Made by a program: the position numbers and the translations under genes. Source: Micavibrio aeruginosavorus (lineage in GTDB: Bacteria > Pseudomonadota > Alphaproteobacteria > Micavibrionales > Micavibrionaceae). From it: 9,876 nt of DNA. Location of the stretch: positions 1-9,876 of the forward strand of contig QFNK01000041.1 of the NCBI GenBank assembly GCA_003240795.1, in the 5' to 3' direction. Positions within the stretch are counted from its first letter, which is position 1; each line of letters begins with the position of its first letter. The notes beneath the pieces are model-generated. The model saw only the letters and a program-made list of their open reading frames with translations, was not told the origin of the DNA and searched no databases. Positions 1-6,544 of the stretch are shown here, one piece after another.

Positions 1-204
1 TTCATATCTTTGTTCTATGTATGATCTTGTGGGGGAATGGTCCTGACGGTCATAGGATAAAATATGTATGAGATTTATTCAGAGTCCGTGACACGCCGTT
101 ATAGGGGTTATCAGCCTGTGTGAATCCGTTCACGCTGCCTGTGGGGTTTTGAAGAGGTGGTGTGAAGGGAGATTAGGGAGACAATCGGAATCGTTGTTTT
201 CGGT

Positions 205-249
205 CTGTGGGTAAAATTCGGGATGAGATTCAATCCCCGATTCCCACAG
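205..249. repeat. Interrupted palindrome with DnaA-box-like arms
   Basis: The outer arms CTGTGGG (205-211) and CCCACAG (243-249) are perfect 7-bp inverted repeats. An inner pair, TCGGGAT (218-224) and ATCCCCGA (233-240), pairs with one bulged C. The left arm contains TGTGGGTAA and the right arm contains ATTCCCACA, so two DnaA-box-like sequences face each other. It could be an initiator-binding element or simply a stable hairpin in the hemE leader. Confidence 0.5.
206..214 (-). promoter_or_regulatory. Candidate DnaA box
   Basis: TGTGGGTAA reads TTACCCACA on the minus strand, one mismatch from the DnaA consensus TTATCCACA. A weaker match, TTATCCATC (two mismatches), lies at 310-318 just before the hemE start. 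One box alone could occur by chance; its position upstream of hemE and beside an AT-rich block raises the likelihood. Confidence 0.4.
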
Positions 250-261
250 GACCTACAACTA

Positions 262-312
262 CTAAATCCTTAATAAAATATTTATATGAATTTATTGAAT
301 GATCTGCTTTTA
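262..312. other. AT-rich block, possible DNA-unwinding element
   Basis: The core at about 263-300 has only four G/C bases in 38, unlike the G+C-richer coding DNA around it. It lies between the palindrome and the hemE start. TTAA-N7-TTTA (270-284) is one base away from the alphaproteobacterial CtrA half-site pair TTAA-N7-TTAA. It may be an origin unwinding element, the hemE promoter region, or both. Confidence 0.4.
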
Positions 313-323
313 TCCATCCTGTG

Positions 324-1376
324 ATGACGCAAAACAGAAAACCGATGCTCGATGTTCTAACGCGAAGGGTGCCTGAAAAGGTTCCCTTCTGGCTTATGCG
401 TCAGGCGGGAAGATATCTTCCGGAGTATCGCGAACTTCGCAAGGAAGCGGGAAGTTTTCTTGATCTTGTCTACAATCCTGTGCAGGCGGCAGAAGTAACC
501 GTCCAGCCTTTGCGGCGTTTCGGGATGGATGCCGCAATTCTTTTTTCGGATATTCTGGTGGTGCCGCATGCGTTGGGACAGGACGTCCGGTTTGAAGCCG
601 GTGAAGGCCCGCGTCTGGAGGCGCTTCGATCCGAAAGCGATTTTTCAAAGCTTGATTTGTCGATGGTGGAAAAAAGAACCGCCGCTGTTTTTGAAACGGT
701 CGCACGCGTCCGGTCGATGATGGCGGAAGAGTTCATGGACAAAACCGCGCTGATCGGTTTTTGCGGATCGCCGTGGACGGTCATCTGCTACATGATCCAG
801 GGCGGCAGCAGCCGTGATTTCGAAGCGCCCCGCCGCTGGGCGATGCATGATCCGGATTCTTTCCAGAAACTGGTCGATATCGTTGTCGAGGCCAGCTGTA
901 TCTACCTTGCGGGTCAGATCCGCGCGGGCGCCGAAGTCATTCAGCTTTTCGAGAGCTGGGCCGGACTTCTGGACAGCGATGAATTCGCCCGCTGGGTGAT
1001 TGAACCCACGAAGAAAATACGCGGTTTCCTCAAGACGAATTTTCCCGATATTCCGGTCATCGGCTTTCCACGCGGTGCGGGCGTTCTGATGCTTCCCTAC
1101 GCGCAGCAGACGGGTATCGACTGTATCGGGATAGATCAGGGCGTCGATCCGTTCTGGGCGGCGGAAAACCTGATGCCGATTTTGCCGGTTCAGGGCAATC
1201 TTGATCCGATGCGCCTGCTCGCGGGTGGAAAACCCTTGCTTGAGGGTATGGATCGGGTTTATCAAGCCTTTGCCGGAAAGCCGTTTGTTTTTAACCTCGG
1301 CCATGGCGTCATCAAGGAAACCAAGCCGGAGCATGTGCGCGTTCTGGCCGATACAGTCAACGGGTGGAGCGTATGA
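324..1376 (+). CDS. hemE: Uroporphyrinogen decarboxylase HemE
   Basis: This cytoplasmic enzyme decarboxylates the four acetate side chains of uroporphyrinogen III to give coproporphyrinogen III. The 350-residue length is normal for the family. The N-terminal signature WLMRQAGRYLPEYR (about residues 23-36) supplies the substrate-binding arginines R26 and R30. FSDILVVP contains the catalytic aspartate D76. Y156 in the GSPWTVICYM segment and H327 in NLGHGV match the conserved active-site Tyr and His. I chose ATG 324; a GTG lies directly before it at 321. No strong Shine-Dalgarno sequence is visible. The stop codon overlaps the hemH start by 4 bp (ATGA), so the two are very likely co-transcribed and translationally coupled. 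Confidence 0.97.
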   Translation: MTQNRKPMLDVLTRRVPEKVPFWLMRQAGRYLPEYRELRKEAGSFLDLVYNPVQAAEVTVQPLRRFGMDAAILFSDILVVPHALGQDVRFEAGEGPRLEALRSESDFSKLDLSMVEKRTAAVFETVARVRSMMAEEFMDKTALIGFCGSPWTVICYMIQGGSSRDFEAPRRWAMHDPDSFQKLVDIVVEASCIYLAGQIRAGAEVIQLFESWAGLLDSDEFARWVIEPTKKIRGFLKTNFPDIPVIGFPRGAGVLMLPYAQQTGIDCIGIDQGVDPFWAAENLMPILPVQGNLDPMRLLAGGKPLLEGMDRVYQAFAGKPFVFNLGHGVIKETKPEHVRVLADTVNGWSV

Positions 1377-2464
1377 GTAAAACAGCCATCGTTCTTTTCA
1401 ATCTCGGCGGGCCGGATTCCAAGGCCGCCATTCGTCCCTTCCTGTTCAATTTTTTCACCGACCCGAACATCATCCGCCTTCCCTATCCGTTCCGGTTCAT
1501 GATCGCATGCCTGATCGCGTGGCGCCGCTCGAAGAAGGAAGCCGGCGACAGCTACGGTGAGCTTGGTGACAAATCGCCCCTGCTTGAAAATTCGCAAGCG
1601 CAGGCGGATGCGCTGGATGCCTTGCTGAACGCGCGCGGCGGCGATGAGTATAAATCCTTTATCGCGATGCGTTACTGGCATCCCATGGCGGACGAGACGG
1701 CGCAGAAGGTCAAAGACTGGAATCCGGACAGAATCGTTCTGCTGCCGCTTTACCCGCAATATTCCACGACGACGACGCGCTCCTCCTTCCAGGTCTGGAC
1801 CAAAGCCTGTGACAAGATCGGTCTGCACACCCCGTTCAAACTGGTCTGCTGCTATCCGTCCGATAACGGGTTTATCAGGGCGAGCGCCGACAATGTGCGC
1901 GCCGTGTATGAAAAGGCGCTTGCGGAAACGGGCCAGCGTCCCCGCGTGCTTTTCTCCGCCCACGGCCTTCCCGAAGATATCGTCAAGGACGGTGACCCCT
2001 ATCAGGCGCAGTGCGAGGCAAGCGCGCGCGACATTGCCGCCGCGACCGGTATCGAGGGGCTCGACTGGCAGATATGCTATCAAAGCCGCGTGGGTCCGAA
2101 AAAATGGCTCGGCCCGTCAACGGAAGAGGCATTGAAGAAAGCGGCTTCCGACCATGTTCCCGTTGTCATCCTTCCCCATGCCTTCACGCAGGAGCATGTG
2201 GAGACCCTGGTCGAGATCGAAATCGAATATCGCGAGATGGCGGAAGAAATGGGGCTGCATGCCTTCTACCGCGTGCCGACCGTAGGTGTTCATCCTCTGT
2301 TTATCGAAGGGCTTGCGAATATGGTTGCGGGATCAACCGCGCATCCGTGCGTTGCGCCTGACACAGGCGCCCGCATTTGCCCGTCGGGTTTTAAAAATTG
2401 CGCGATGCAGGAATTCGCCAAGTTCAATGCCGCGCCATCCTGCTGCGGCTGTGCGGGGCATTGA
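1373..2464 (+). CDS. hemH: Ferrochelatase HemH with C-terminal cysteine cluster
   Basis: It inserts ferrous iron into protoporphyrin IX, the last step of protoheme synthesis. The protein is 363 residues. The start motif VLFNLGGPDS, the LPLYPQYSTTT segment, the catalytic His in SAHGLP (H197) and the HAFTQEHVETL motif (H275, E277) are all present. The last 40 residues hold six cysteines (326, 336, 343, 357, 358, 360), ending in CCGCAGH. Several ferrochelatases, including that of Caulobacter, carry a [2Fe-2S] cluster on C-terminal cysteines, so this one probably does too (inference). The ATG at 1373 overlaps the hemE stop, with GGTGGAG just upstream. The in-frame GTG at 1364 is less likely. Confidence 0.96.
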   Translation: MSKTAIVLFNLGGPDSKAAIRPFLFNFFTDPNIIRLPYPFRFMIACLIAWRRSKKEAGDSYGELGDKSPLLENSQAQADALDALLNARGGDEYKSFIAMRYWHPMADETAQKVKDWNPDRIVLLPLYPQYSTTTTRSSFQVWTKACDKIGLHTPFKLVCCYPSDNGFIRASADNVRAVYEKALAETGQRPRVLFSAHGLPEDIVKDGDPYQAQCEASARDIAAATGIEGLDWQICYQSRVGPKKWLGPSTEEALKKAASDHVPVVILPHAFTQEHVETLVEIEIEYREMAEEMGLHAFYRVPTVGVHPLFIEGLANMVAGSTAHPCVAPDTGARICPSGFKNCAMQEFAKFNAAPSCCGCAGH

Positions 2465-2466
2465 CC

Positions 2467-2916
2467 GTGCAGGAATTCATCTTGTCAGGATATCTCTGGT
2501 TCAAGGCGCTTCACGTCATAGCGTTCATTAGCTGGATGGCGGGATTGCTCTACCTGCCGCGCCTTTTCGTGTATCACGCAGATGCGGCCAAAGGTTCGCA
2601 GGTGTCCGAGACATTCAAGACAATGGAATACAGGCTTTATTCCTACATCATGCGTCCCGCGATGATCGCGACATGGGTGTTCGGCGCGATGATGCTCTAC
2701 GCTAACTGGCAGGGCATCATGTCCATGGGGTGGATGCATGCGAAGCTGACACTTGTCATAGGTATGACAGGCGTTCACCATGTTTTCGGTGCGTGGTTGA
2801 AAAAATTCGCGGCTGATGAAAATATGCGTCCCGCGGGGTTTTACCGTATCTGGAACGAGGTTCCGACGCTTATCATGATCGCGATCGTCCTGCTCGCCGT
2901 CGCGAAGCCTTTTTAA
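2467..2916 (+). CDS. hemJ: Protoporphyrinogen oxidase HemJ
   Basis: HemJ is the inner-membrane protoporphyrinogen IX oxidase that replaces HemG/HemY in most Alphaproteobacteria and cyanobacteria. The protein is about 149 residues with four predicted membrane segments: about 9-30, 62-82, 93-111 and 128-149. The conserved His of the WFKALHVIAFISWMAG block (H16) and the conserved Lys of WMHAKLTL (K93) are present. GTG 2467 starts 2 nt after the hemH stop. An alternative TTG at 2461 would overlap that stop as TTGA. Both imply coupling to hemH. The TAA stop shares the palindrome TTAA with the stop of the opposing gene. Confidence 0.93.
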   Translation: MQEFILSGYLWFKALHVIAFISWMAGLLYLPRLFVYHADAAKGSQVSETFKTMEYRLYSYIMRPAMIATWVFGAMMLYANWQGIMSMGWMHAKLTLVIGMTGVHHVFGAWLKKFAADENMRPAGFYRIWNEVPTLIMIAIVLLAVAKPF

Positions 2917-3503
2917 TTCATCCTGAATTGCAGGGCCGGGCTGCCTTGCAGCTCCATCAGATGTTGCGCCATATATAAATGGCCGAGTATTTCCTCATTG
3001 CCCTTATAGATTTTATGCGCCATGTCGTGCATCGTCCTGAAAAGGCTTCGCGGCTCATACTCCATCGTCAGCCAGTGATCCATATAGTCCTTGCCGATCT
3101 TTATATTTTCGGACGGGCCATCCTCTTTTTTCAAACGTCGCATGAAGCGGTCCATGGAATCGTAGATCAGGGACTGCTGCGAAATCGTACCCTTCGTCTC
3201 GTCCGGCGCGTAGATGCGGAATTTGTATCTGTCCTCTTCGCCATCGGGCATCGGCACCGCGACGTGATAACTGCGTAGTTCGGTATTGTGTATATGCATC
3301 ATCGTCATCAGCGCGTAGGAAAGGCTTCGCTGGATGGATATATCAAGCGCGATGTTTCTCGGGAACGGCGTACCATCGACTTGTGATGCCACAGGGCCCA
3401 TCCTGTCGGCAATTTTTGCGCTCAGGCGAAATGAATATTTAAGCTGCTCTTCCTTCAGTCCCATATCGTCTGCGCAAAAATCAATGATACCCGCCAAGCA
3501 CAA
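2913..3503 (-). CDS. Unrecognised protein, probably the C-terminal half of a frameshifted gene
   Basis: I do not recognise the family. The product is about 196 residues if it starts at TTG 3503, or 183 from ATG 3464. It is a mixed-charge soluble protein with no membrane segment or signal peptide, rich in Met, His and Tyr, for example a MMHIH segment and a cluster around YMDHWLTMEYEP. Neither start has a clear ribosome-binding site. The frame reads sensibly before the ATG (GIIDFCADDM). Removing one G from a GGG run (plus-strand CCC 3490-3492) fuses it in frame to the upstream partner, giving LVLGGIIDFC across the joint. I favour a single gene of about 440 residues with a real or artefactual frameshift; two coupled overlapping genes remain possible. 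Confidence 0.6.
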   Translation of the reverse strand: MCLAGIIDFCADDMGLKEEQLKYSFRLSAKIADRMGPVASQVDGTPFPRNIALDISIQRSLSYALMTMMHIHNTELRSYHVAVPMPDGEEDRYKFRIYAPDETKGTISQQSLIYDSMDRFMRRLKKEDGPSENIKIGKDYMDHWLTMEYEPRSLFRTMHDMAHKIYKGNEEILGHLYMAQHLMELQGSPALQFRMN

Positions 3504-4236
3504 GATGGTTGTGCCTGTTCCTGTCTTTTTCCAGCCCGTCTTCCTGTTCGATCGTCTGACGGATATGCTGCATCGAAAGTTTCAGGTGCGCGTAATGACC
3601 GCCCATCATTGCGGCTTCGTAATGCTCGCGCGTGAGATAGGCTCTAGGCTCAACAGTGCCAAGAAGTTGTGTTTGACCGTCGCTCTCGGCGAAAAGTCTT
3701 GCGGCTTCTTTTGAGAACGTCGCAATGCCGCCTTCCTCGGAAAAGGCAGCATCATAAAAACTATCGACCGTGAGAAGGGCGTCTTCGTTTTCCTCTATGT
3801 AGGATTCCAGAAGTTCATACAGGCCCATCTTGCTCTGACATACGACTGTTGCTTTTTCGGCGGACATCATCACGCGCGGATTTATGTTCAAATCATCCAG
3901 TTCGTTTATACATTCGGCAACCCGGCCCATGATGATCTCTCGCTCCTCATCATCCGCGTCTTCCCTGCACCTAAATGTAAAGCCGTTGTATCCGTTCACC
4001 TTGATCGCAACATAATGGAAGTCATTGGGATCGACATTGTACATGCGGATGATTGCCATGCCGATCGTCTGCGCCATCAGATGCGCCGACCGGTCGGGTT
4101 TCTGGTGCTGCTTTTTTTCTTCGGCGGCTTTTGGCGGATCGTTGGGGGGCGCTGGCGGCGCCGCTTCCTTTCTGGGAGGGCGAAGTAAACTGATAGGCGA
4201 CGCAGAGTTTAAAAACGCTTTTTTCATACTTCCCAT
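3481..4236 (-). CDS. Unrecognised protein, probably the N-terminal half of a frameshifted gene
   Basis: I do not recognise the family. From ATG 4236 the product is about 251 residues. TTG 4266 and ATG 4227 are alternative starts, and none has a convincing ribosome-binding site. The N-terminal 60 residues are basic and Pro/Ala-rich, with a PPRKEAAPPAPP run, and look like a disordered linker. A folded region follows, with MAQTIGMAIIRMYNV, an acidic DADDEERE stretch and repeated Glu/Asp-rich helices. No signal peptide or membrane segment is seen. The reading frame ends 23 bp inside the next one, which suggests a frameshift. Its 5' end lies close to the rho promoter on the other strand, so the two are divergently transcribed. 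Confidence 0.6.
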   Translation of the reverse strand: MGSMKKAFLNSASPISLLRPPRKEAAPPAPPNDPPKAAEEKKQHQKPDRSAHLMAQTIGMAIIRMYNVDPNDFHYVAIKVNGYNGFTFRCREDADDEEREIIMGRVAECINELDDLNINPRVMMSAEKATVVCQSKMGLYELLESYIEENEDALLTVDSFYDAAFSEEGGIATFSKEAARLFAESDGQTQLLGTVEPRAYLTREHYEAAMMGGHYAHLKLSMQHIRQTIEQEDGLEKDRNRHNHLVLGGYH

Positions 4237-4301
4237 ATACAACGCCAGTTTTATGGATAGTTGCAAGCGCTTTCGCTAATTTTCCCGTAATAATTAATCT
4301 A

Positions 4302-4328
4302 TTGACAGGACGGGGTTTTTTATATAGA
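4302..4328 (+). promoter_or_regulatory. Candidate sigma-70-type promoter of rho
   Basis: A perfect -35 hexamer TTGACA (4302-4307) is followed after 15 bp by TATAGA (4323-4328). The spacer is shorter than the ideal 17 bp. It points toward rho and lies in the divergent gap with the minus-strand gene, which predicts a leader of roughly 200 nt. Confidence 0.45.
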
Positions 4329-4542
4329 ACCAAGCTGTCTTTTCGGAAATTCCTCGACATTGCAAAGTTTTTGCGGCTTTCCGCCAGGCGCCAGAAACCT
4401 CTGAACAAGAGAGTCGGCAGCCGGACAAAGAAAAATTAACATATTTCCTTAATACTGAACTAGAGAGACTTGCTACAACCCTTTTAATCTCCATACCTGT
4501 TGCCGGCGTTCTGCCGCACATGCTTTTCAAGCGGATTTTTCC
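4329..4542 (+). promoter_or_regulatory. Long rho leader with a C-rich, G-poor segment
   Basis: About 200 nt separate the candidate promoter from the rho start. A small hairpin GCGG-CTTT-CCGC lies at 4373-4384. The stretch 4470-4500 has 10 C and only 2 G in 31 nt, the composition expected of a Rho-utilisation site. E. coli rho is autoregulated by Rho-dependent attenuation in its leader, so a similar loop is plausible here, but that is inference. A weak ribosome-binding site, AAGCGGA (4529-4535), precedes ATG 4543 by 7 nt. Confidence 0.35.
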
Positions 4543-5799
4543 ATGAATTTACAAGAACTTAAAACAAGATCACCGGCGGAACTCCTCGCATTTGCGGAAG
4601 AGCTAGGCATTGAAAACTGCGCCTCGATGAGGAAGCAGGACATGATGTTCGCCATACTGAAAAATCTGGCGGAAGAAGGGGTGCCGATCTCCGGCTCCGG
4701 CGTTCTCGAGGTTTTGCAGGACGGTTTCGGCTTTCTGCGCGCCCCGGAAGAAAACTACCTGCCAGGCCCGGACGACATTTATGTCTCCCCGAGCCAGGTT
4801 CGCCGTTTCGGCCTCCGTACCGGTGATATCGTCGAGGGCGAAATCCGCGCCCCGAAAGATTCCGAGCGTTACTTCGCGCTCCTGAAAGTGGACACGATCA
4901 ACGGCGAACTGCCGGAAAAAGTCCGCCACCGCATCAACTTCGACAACCTGACGCCGCTCTACCCGGAGCGCAAGATCAAGCTGGAAGTCGATGATCCGAC
5001 CAAAAAGGCCTTTACGCAGCGCGTGATCGAACTGGTCTCCCCGCTCGGTTTCGGCCAGCGTGCCCTGCTCGTCGCCCCGCCGCGTACGGGTAAGACGGTC
5101 ATGTTGCAGAATATCGCGCATTCCATTGCGACGAACCATCCGGATGCCTACCTGATCGTTCTTCTGATCGACGAACGTCCGGAAGAGGTGACAGACATGG
5201 CGCGTTCGGTGCGCGGCGAAGTCATTTCGTCCACGTTCGACGAACCCGCCGCCCGTCACGTGCAGGTTGCTGAAATGGTTCTCGAAAAGGCGAAGCGCCT
5301 TGTCGAACACAAGCGCGACGTTATCATCCTGCTCGACTCCATCACGCGTCTGGCGCGCGCCTACAACACGGTCGTGCCGTCGTCGGGTAAAGTCCTGACA
5401 GGCGGTGTGGACGCCAACGCCCTGCAACGTCCGAAGCGTTTCTTCGGTGCCGCGCGTAACATCGAACAGGGCGGATCGCTGACCATCATCGCCACCGCGC
5501 TGATCGACACGGGATCGCGTATGGACGAGGTTATCTTCGAGGAGTTCAAAGGCACGGGTAACTCCGAAATCGTCATGGAGCGTAAGATTGCCGACAAGCG
5601 CGTCTTCCCGGCCATCGACATCCAGAAATCTGGCACGCGGAAAGAAGAACTTCTGGTCGACAAGGAAACGCTGCAGAAGATGTGGATCCTACGCCGTATC
5701 CTCAACCCGATGGGCACGGTCGATGCGATGGAATTCCTCCTCGACAAGATGCGCCAGACAAAGAACAACGACGAATTCTTCGGTGCGATGAACCAATAG
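4543..5799 (+). CDS. rho: Transcription termination factor Rho
   Basis: Rho is a hexameric, RNA-dependent ATPase and helicase that releases nascent transcripts. The 418 residues nearly equal the E. coli length of 419. In order: an N-terminal Rho_N helical domain (about 1-45); a cold-shock-like RNA-binding domain with the RNP motif DGFGFLR near residue 60; and a RecA-type ATPase. The Walker A motif is APPRTGKT (178-185, catalytic K184) and the Walker B motif is VIILLDS with D265. The secondary RNA-binding R-loop EEFKGTGN lies toward the C-terminus. All key residues are present. It is transcribed alone, from its own leader to a strong intrinsic terminator. Confidence 0.98.
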   Translation: MNLQELKTRSPAELLAFAEELGIENCASMRKQDMMFAILKNLAEEGVPISGSGVLEVLQDGFGFLRAPEENYLPGPDDIYVSPSQVRRFGLRTGDIVEGEIRAPKDSERYFALLKVDTINGELPEKVRHRINFDNLTPLYPERKIKLEVDDPTKKAFTQRVIELVSPLGFGQRALLVAPPRTGKTVMLQNIAHSIATNHPDAYLIVLLIDERPEEVTDMARSVRGEVISSTFDEPAARHVQVAEMVLEKAKRLVEHKRDVIILLDSITRLARAYNTVVPSSGKVLTGGVDANALQRPKRFFGAARNIEQGGSLTIIATALIDTGSRMDEVIFEEFKGTGNSEIVMERKIADKRVFPAIDIQKSGTRKEELLVDKETLQKMWILRRILNPMGTVDAMEFLLDKMRQTKNNDEFFGAMNQ

Positions 5800-5818
5800 G
5801 TTTTGCCGCCCGTAATTC

Positions 5819-5855
5819 AAAAATACCGCCGCTGGAAACAGGGCGGTATTTTTTT
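5819..5855 (+). terminator. Intrinsic terminator of rho
   Basis: A 12-bp perfect stem pairs AAAAATACCGCC (5819-5830) with GGCGGTATTTTT (5842-5853) around an 11-nt loop, ending in a run of seven T. The symmetric A and T flanks mean it could work on both strands. It sits 20 bp after the rho stop. Confidence 0.9.
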
Positions 5856-5860
5856 ATGGG

Positions 5861-5879
5861 CTTTGTTTGAAAAACAAAG
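5861..5879. repeat. Short perfect inverted repeat before the VOC gene
   Basis: CTTTGTTT (5861-5868) and AAACAAAG (5872-5879) form an 8-bp stem with a 3-nt GAA loop, directly after the rho terminator and about 40 bp before the next start codon. There is no T tract, so it is not an obvious terminator; it could be an operator or a leader hairpin. Confidence 0.45.
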
Positions 5880-5922
5880 GGGCGGGCATAACTGATTCCA
5901 AGAAACACAAAAGGAAAACCTC

Positions 5923-6439
5923 ATGACAGCGAAAAACACGATCTGTATCTGGTATGACAAAGACGCCGAGGAGGCCGCTAAATTCTACGCCGGTGTTTTC
6001 CCGACACCGCGGTCAACGCCATCCATCACGCGCCAAGCGATTATCCATCCGGCAAGAAGGGCGATGTCCTTACCGTGGATTTCGTGGTTGCGGGCATTCC
6101 CTGCATCGGCCTCAACGGCGGCGATGCTTTTAAACATACTGAAGCATTCTCATTTCAAATCGCCACCGACGATCAGGAAGAAACGGACCGCTACTGGAAC
6201 GCCATCGTCGGCAATGGCGGGCAGGAAAGTGCATGCGGGTGGTGCAAGGATAAATGGGGCATATCCTGGCAAATCACGCCGCGTGTTCTGACCGACGCGC
6301 TTGCCGCAGGCGGCGAGGTCGCGAGACGGGCGTTTGAGGCCATGATGACCATGCAGAAAATTGATGTGGCGGCCATCGAGTCCGCCGTGCGCGGGCGATG
6401 CCGGATCAATATTCCGCTTCAGCCAACAAACAATCCTGA
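5923..6439 (+). pseudogene. PhnB/VOC-family protein gene, frameshifted
   Basis: The encoded protein resembles the PhnB-like branch of the vicinal-oxygen-chelate (glyoxalase fold) superfamily; its substrate is unknown. AAGGA lies upstream of ATG 5923. The first 27 codons read MTAKNTICIWYDKDAEEAAK through FYAGVFP. The family sequence then continues in another frame (DTAVNAIHHAPSDYPSGKKG, then the LTVDF and GIPCIGLNGG motifs). One missing G near 6003 explains the switch. The second frame covers the core motifs, including ATDDQEETDRYWNAIVGNGG and CGWCKDKWGISWQI. After MTMQKIDVAAIESAV the open frame runs through a terminator, whereas adding one G in the GGG run near 6400 leads to a stop at 6437. 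The intact protein would be about 172 residues. This is either a decaying gene or two sequence errors. Confidence 0.8.
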
Positions 6440-6460
6440 TTCACGTGAAACAGATTTTGC

Positions 6461-6490
6461 AAAGGCCGCTGCTCAAAAAGCGGCCTTTTT
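6461..6490 (+). terminator. Intrinsic terminator after the VOC gene
   Basis: AAAGGCCGC (6461-6469) pairs perfectly with GCGGCCTTT (6480-6488) around a 10-nt loop and ends in TTTTT. Its position 22 bp after the inferred stop at 6437-6439 supports that stop. The frame that remains open to 6515 would translate through the hairpin, which is unlikely. Confidence 0.85.
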
Positions 6491-6544
6491 GCTGTGGTTT
6501 TCGCGCATTCTCTAAAATTCAAAATAAATCCGAAACGATAGTTG

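Larger units (their letters stand above)
1..323. other. Non-coding region upstream of hemE, candidate edge of the chromosomal origin
   Basis: No convincing gene lies here. Visible features are a near-consensus DnaA box, an interrupted palindrome (205-249), a strongly AT-rich block just before hemE, a short perfect inverted repeat GTGAATCCGTTCAC (120-133) and a 9-bp direct repeat TATGTATGA (16-24 and 63-71). In Caulobacter and Rickettsia the replication origin lies directly upstream of hemE, and the genes to the right here (hem genes, rho, mnmE) match the usual origin-flanking order. That this is oriC is an inference: only one DnaA box is close to consensus, and the region is cut by the window edge. 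I could not identify a convincing hemE promoter. Confidence 0.45.

Noticed and set aside
645..2083. Long minus-strand open frames opposite hemE and hemH (645-1334 and 1262-2083)
   Set aside because: They lie antisense to two clearly identified enzymes, have no family-like motifs or start context, and are expected by-products of codon bias in G+C-rich genes.
2406..2478. 11-bp direct repeat TGCAGGAATTC at 2406-2416 and 2468-2478
   Set aside because: Both copies encode a short QEF in coding sequence (end of hemH, start of hemJ). Too short and without other signs of an insertion or recombination site; likely chance.
4022..4530. Minus-strand frames 4022-4408 and 4294-4530 over the rho leader
   Set aside because: One overlaps the unrecognised minus-strand gene in another frame, the other covers the rho leader and promoter; neither has a ribosome-binding site or recognisable protein features.
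4603..5427. 274-codon minus-strand open frame opposite rho
   Set aside because: Antisense to the highly conserved Rho coding sequence; low-complexity composition typical of shadow frames.
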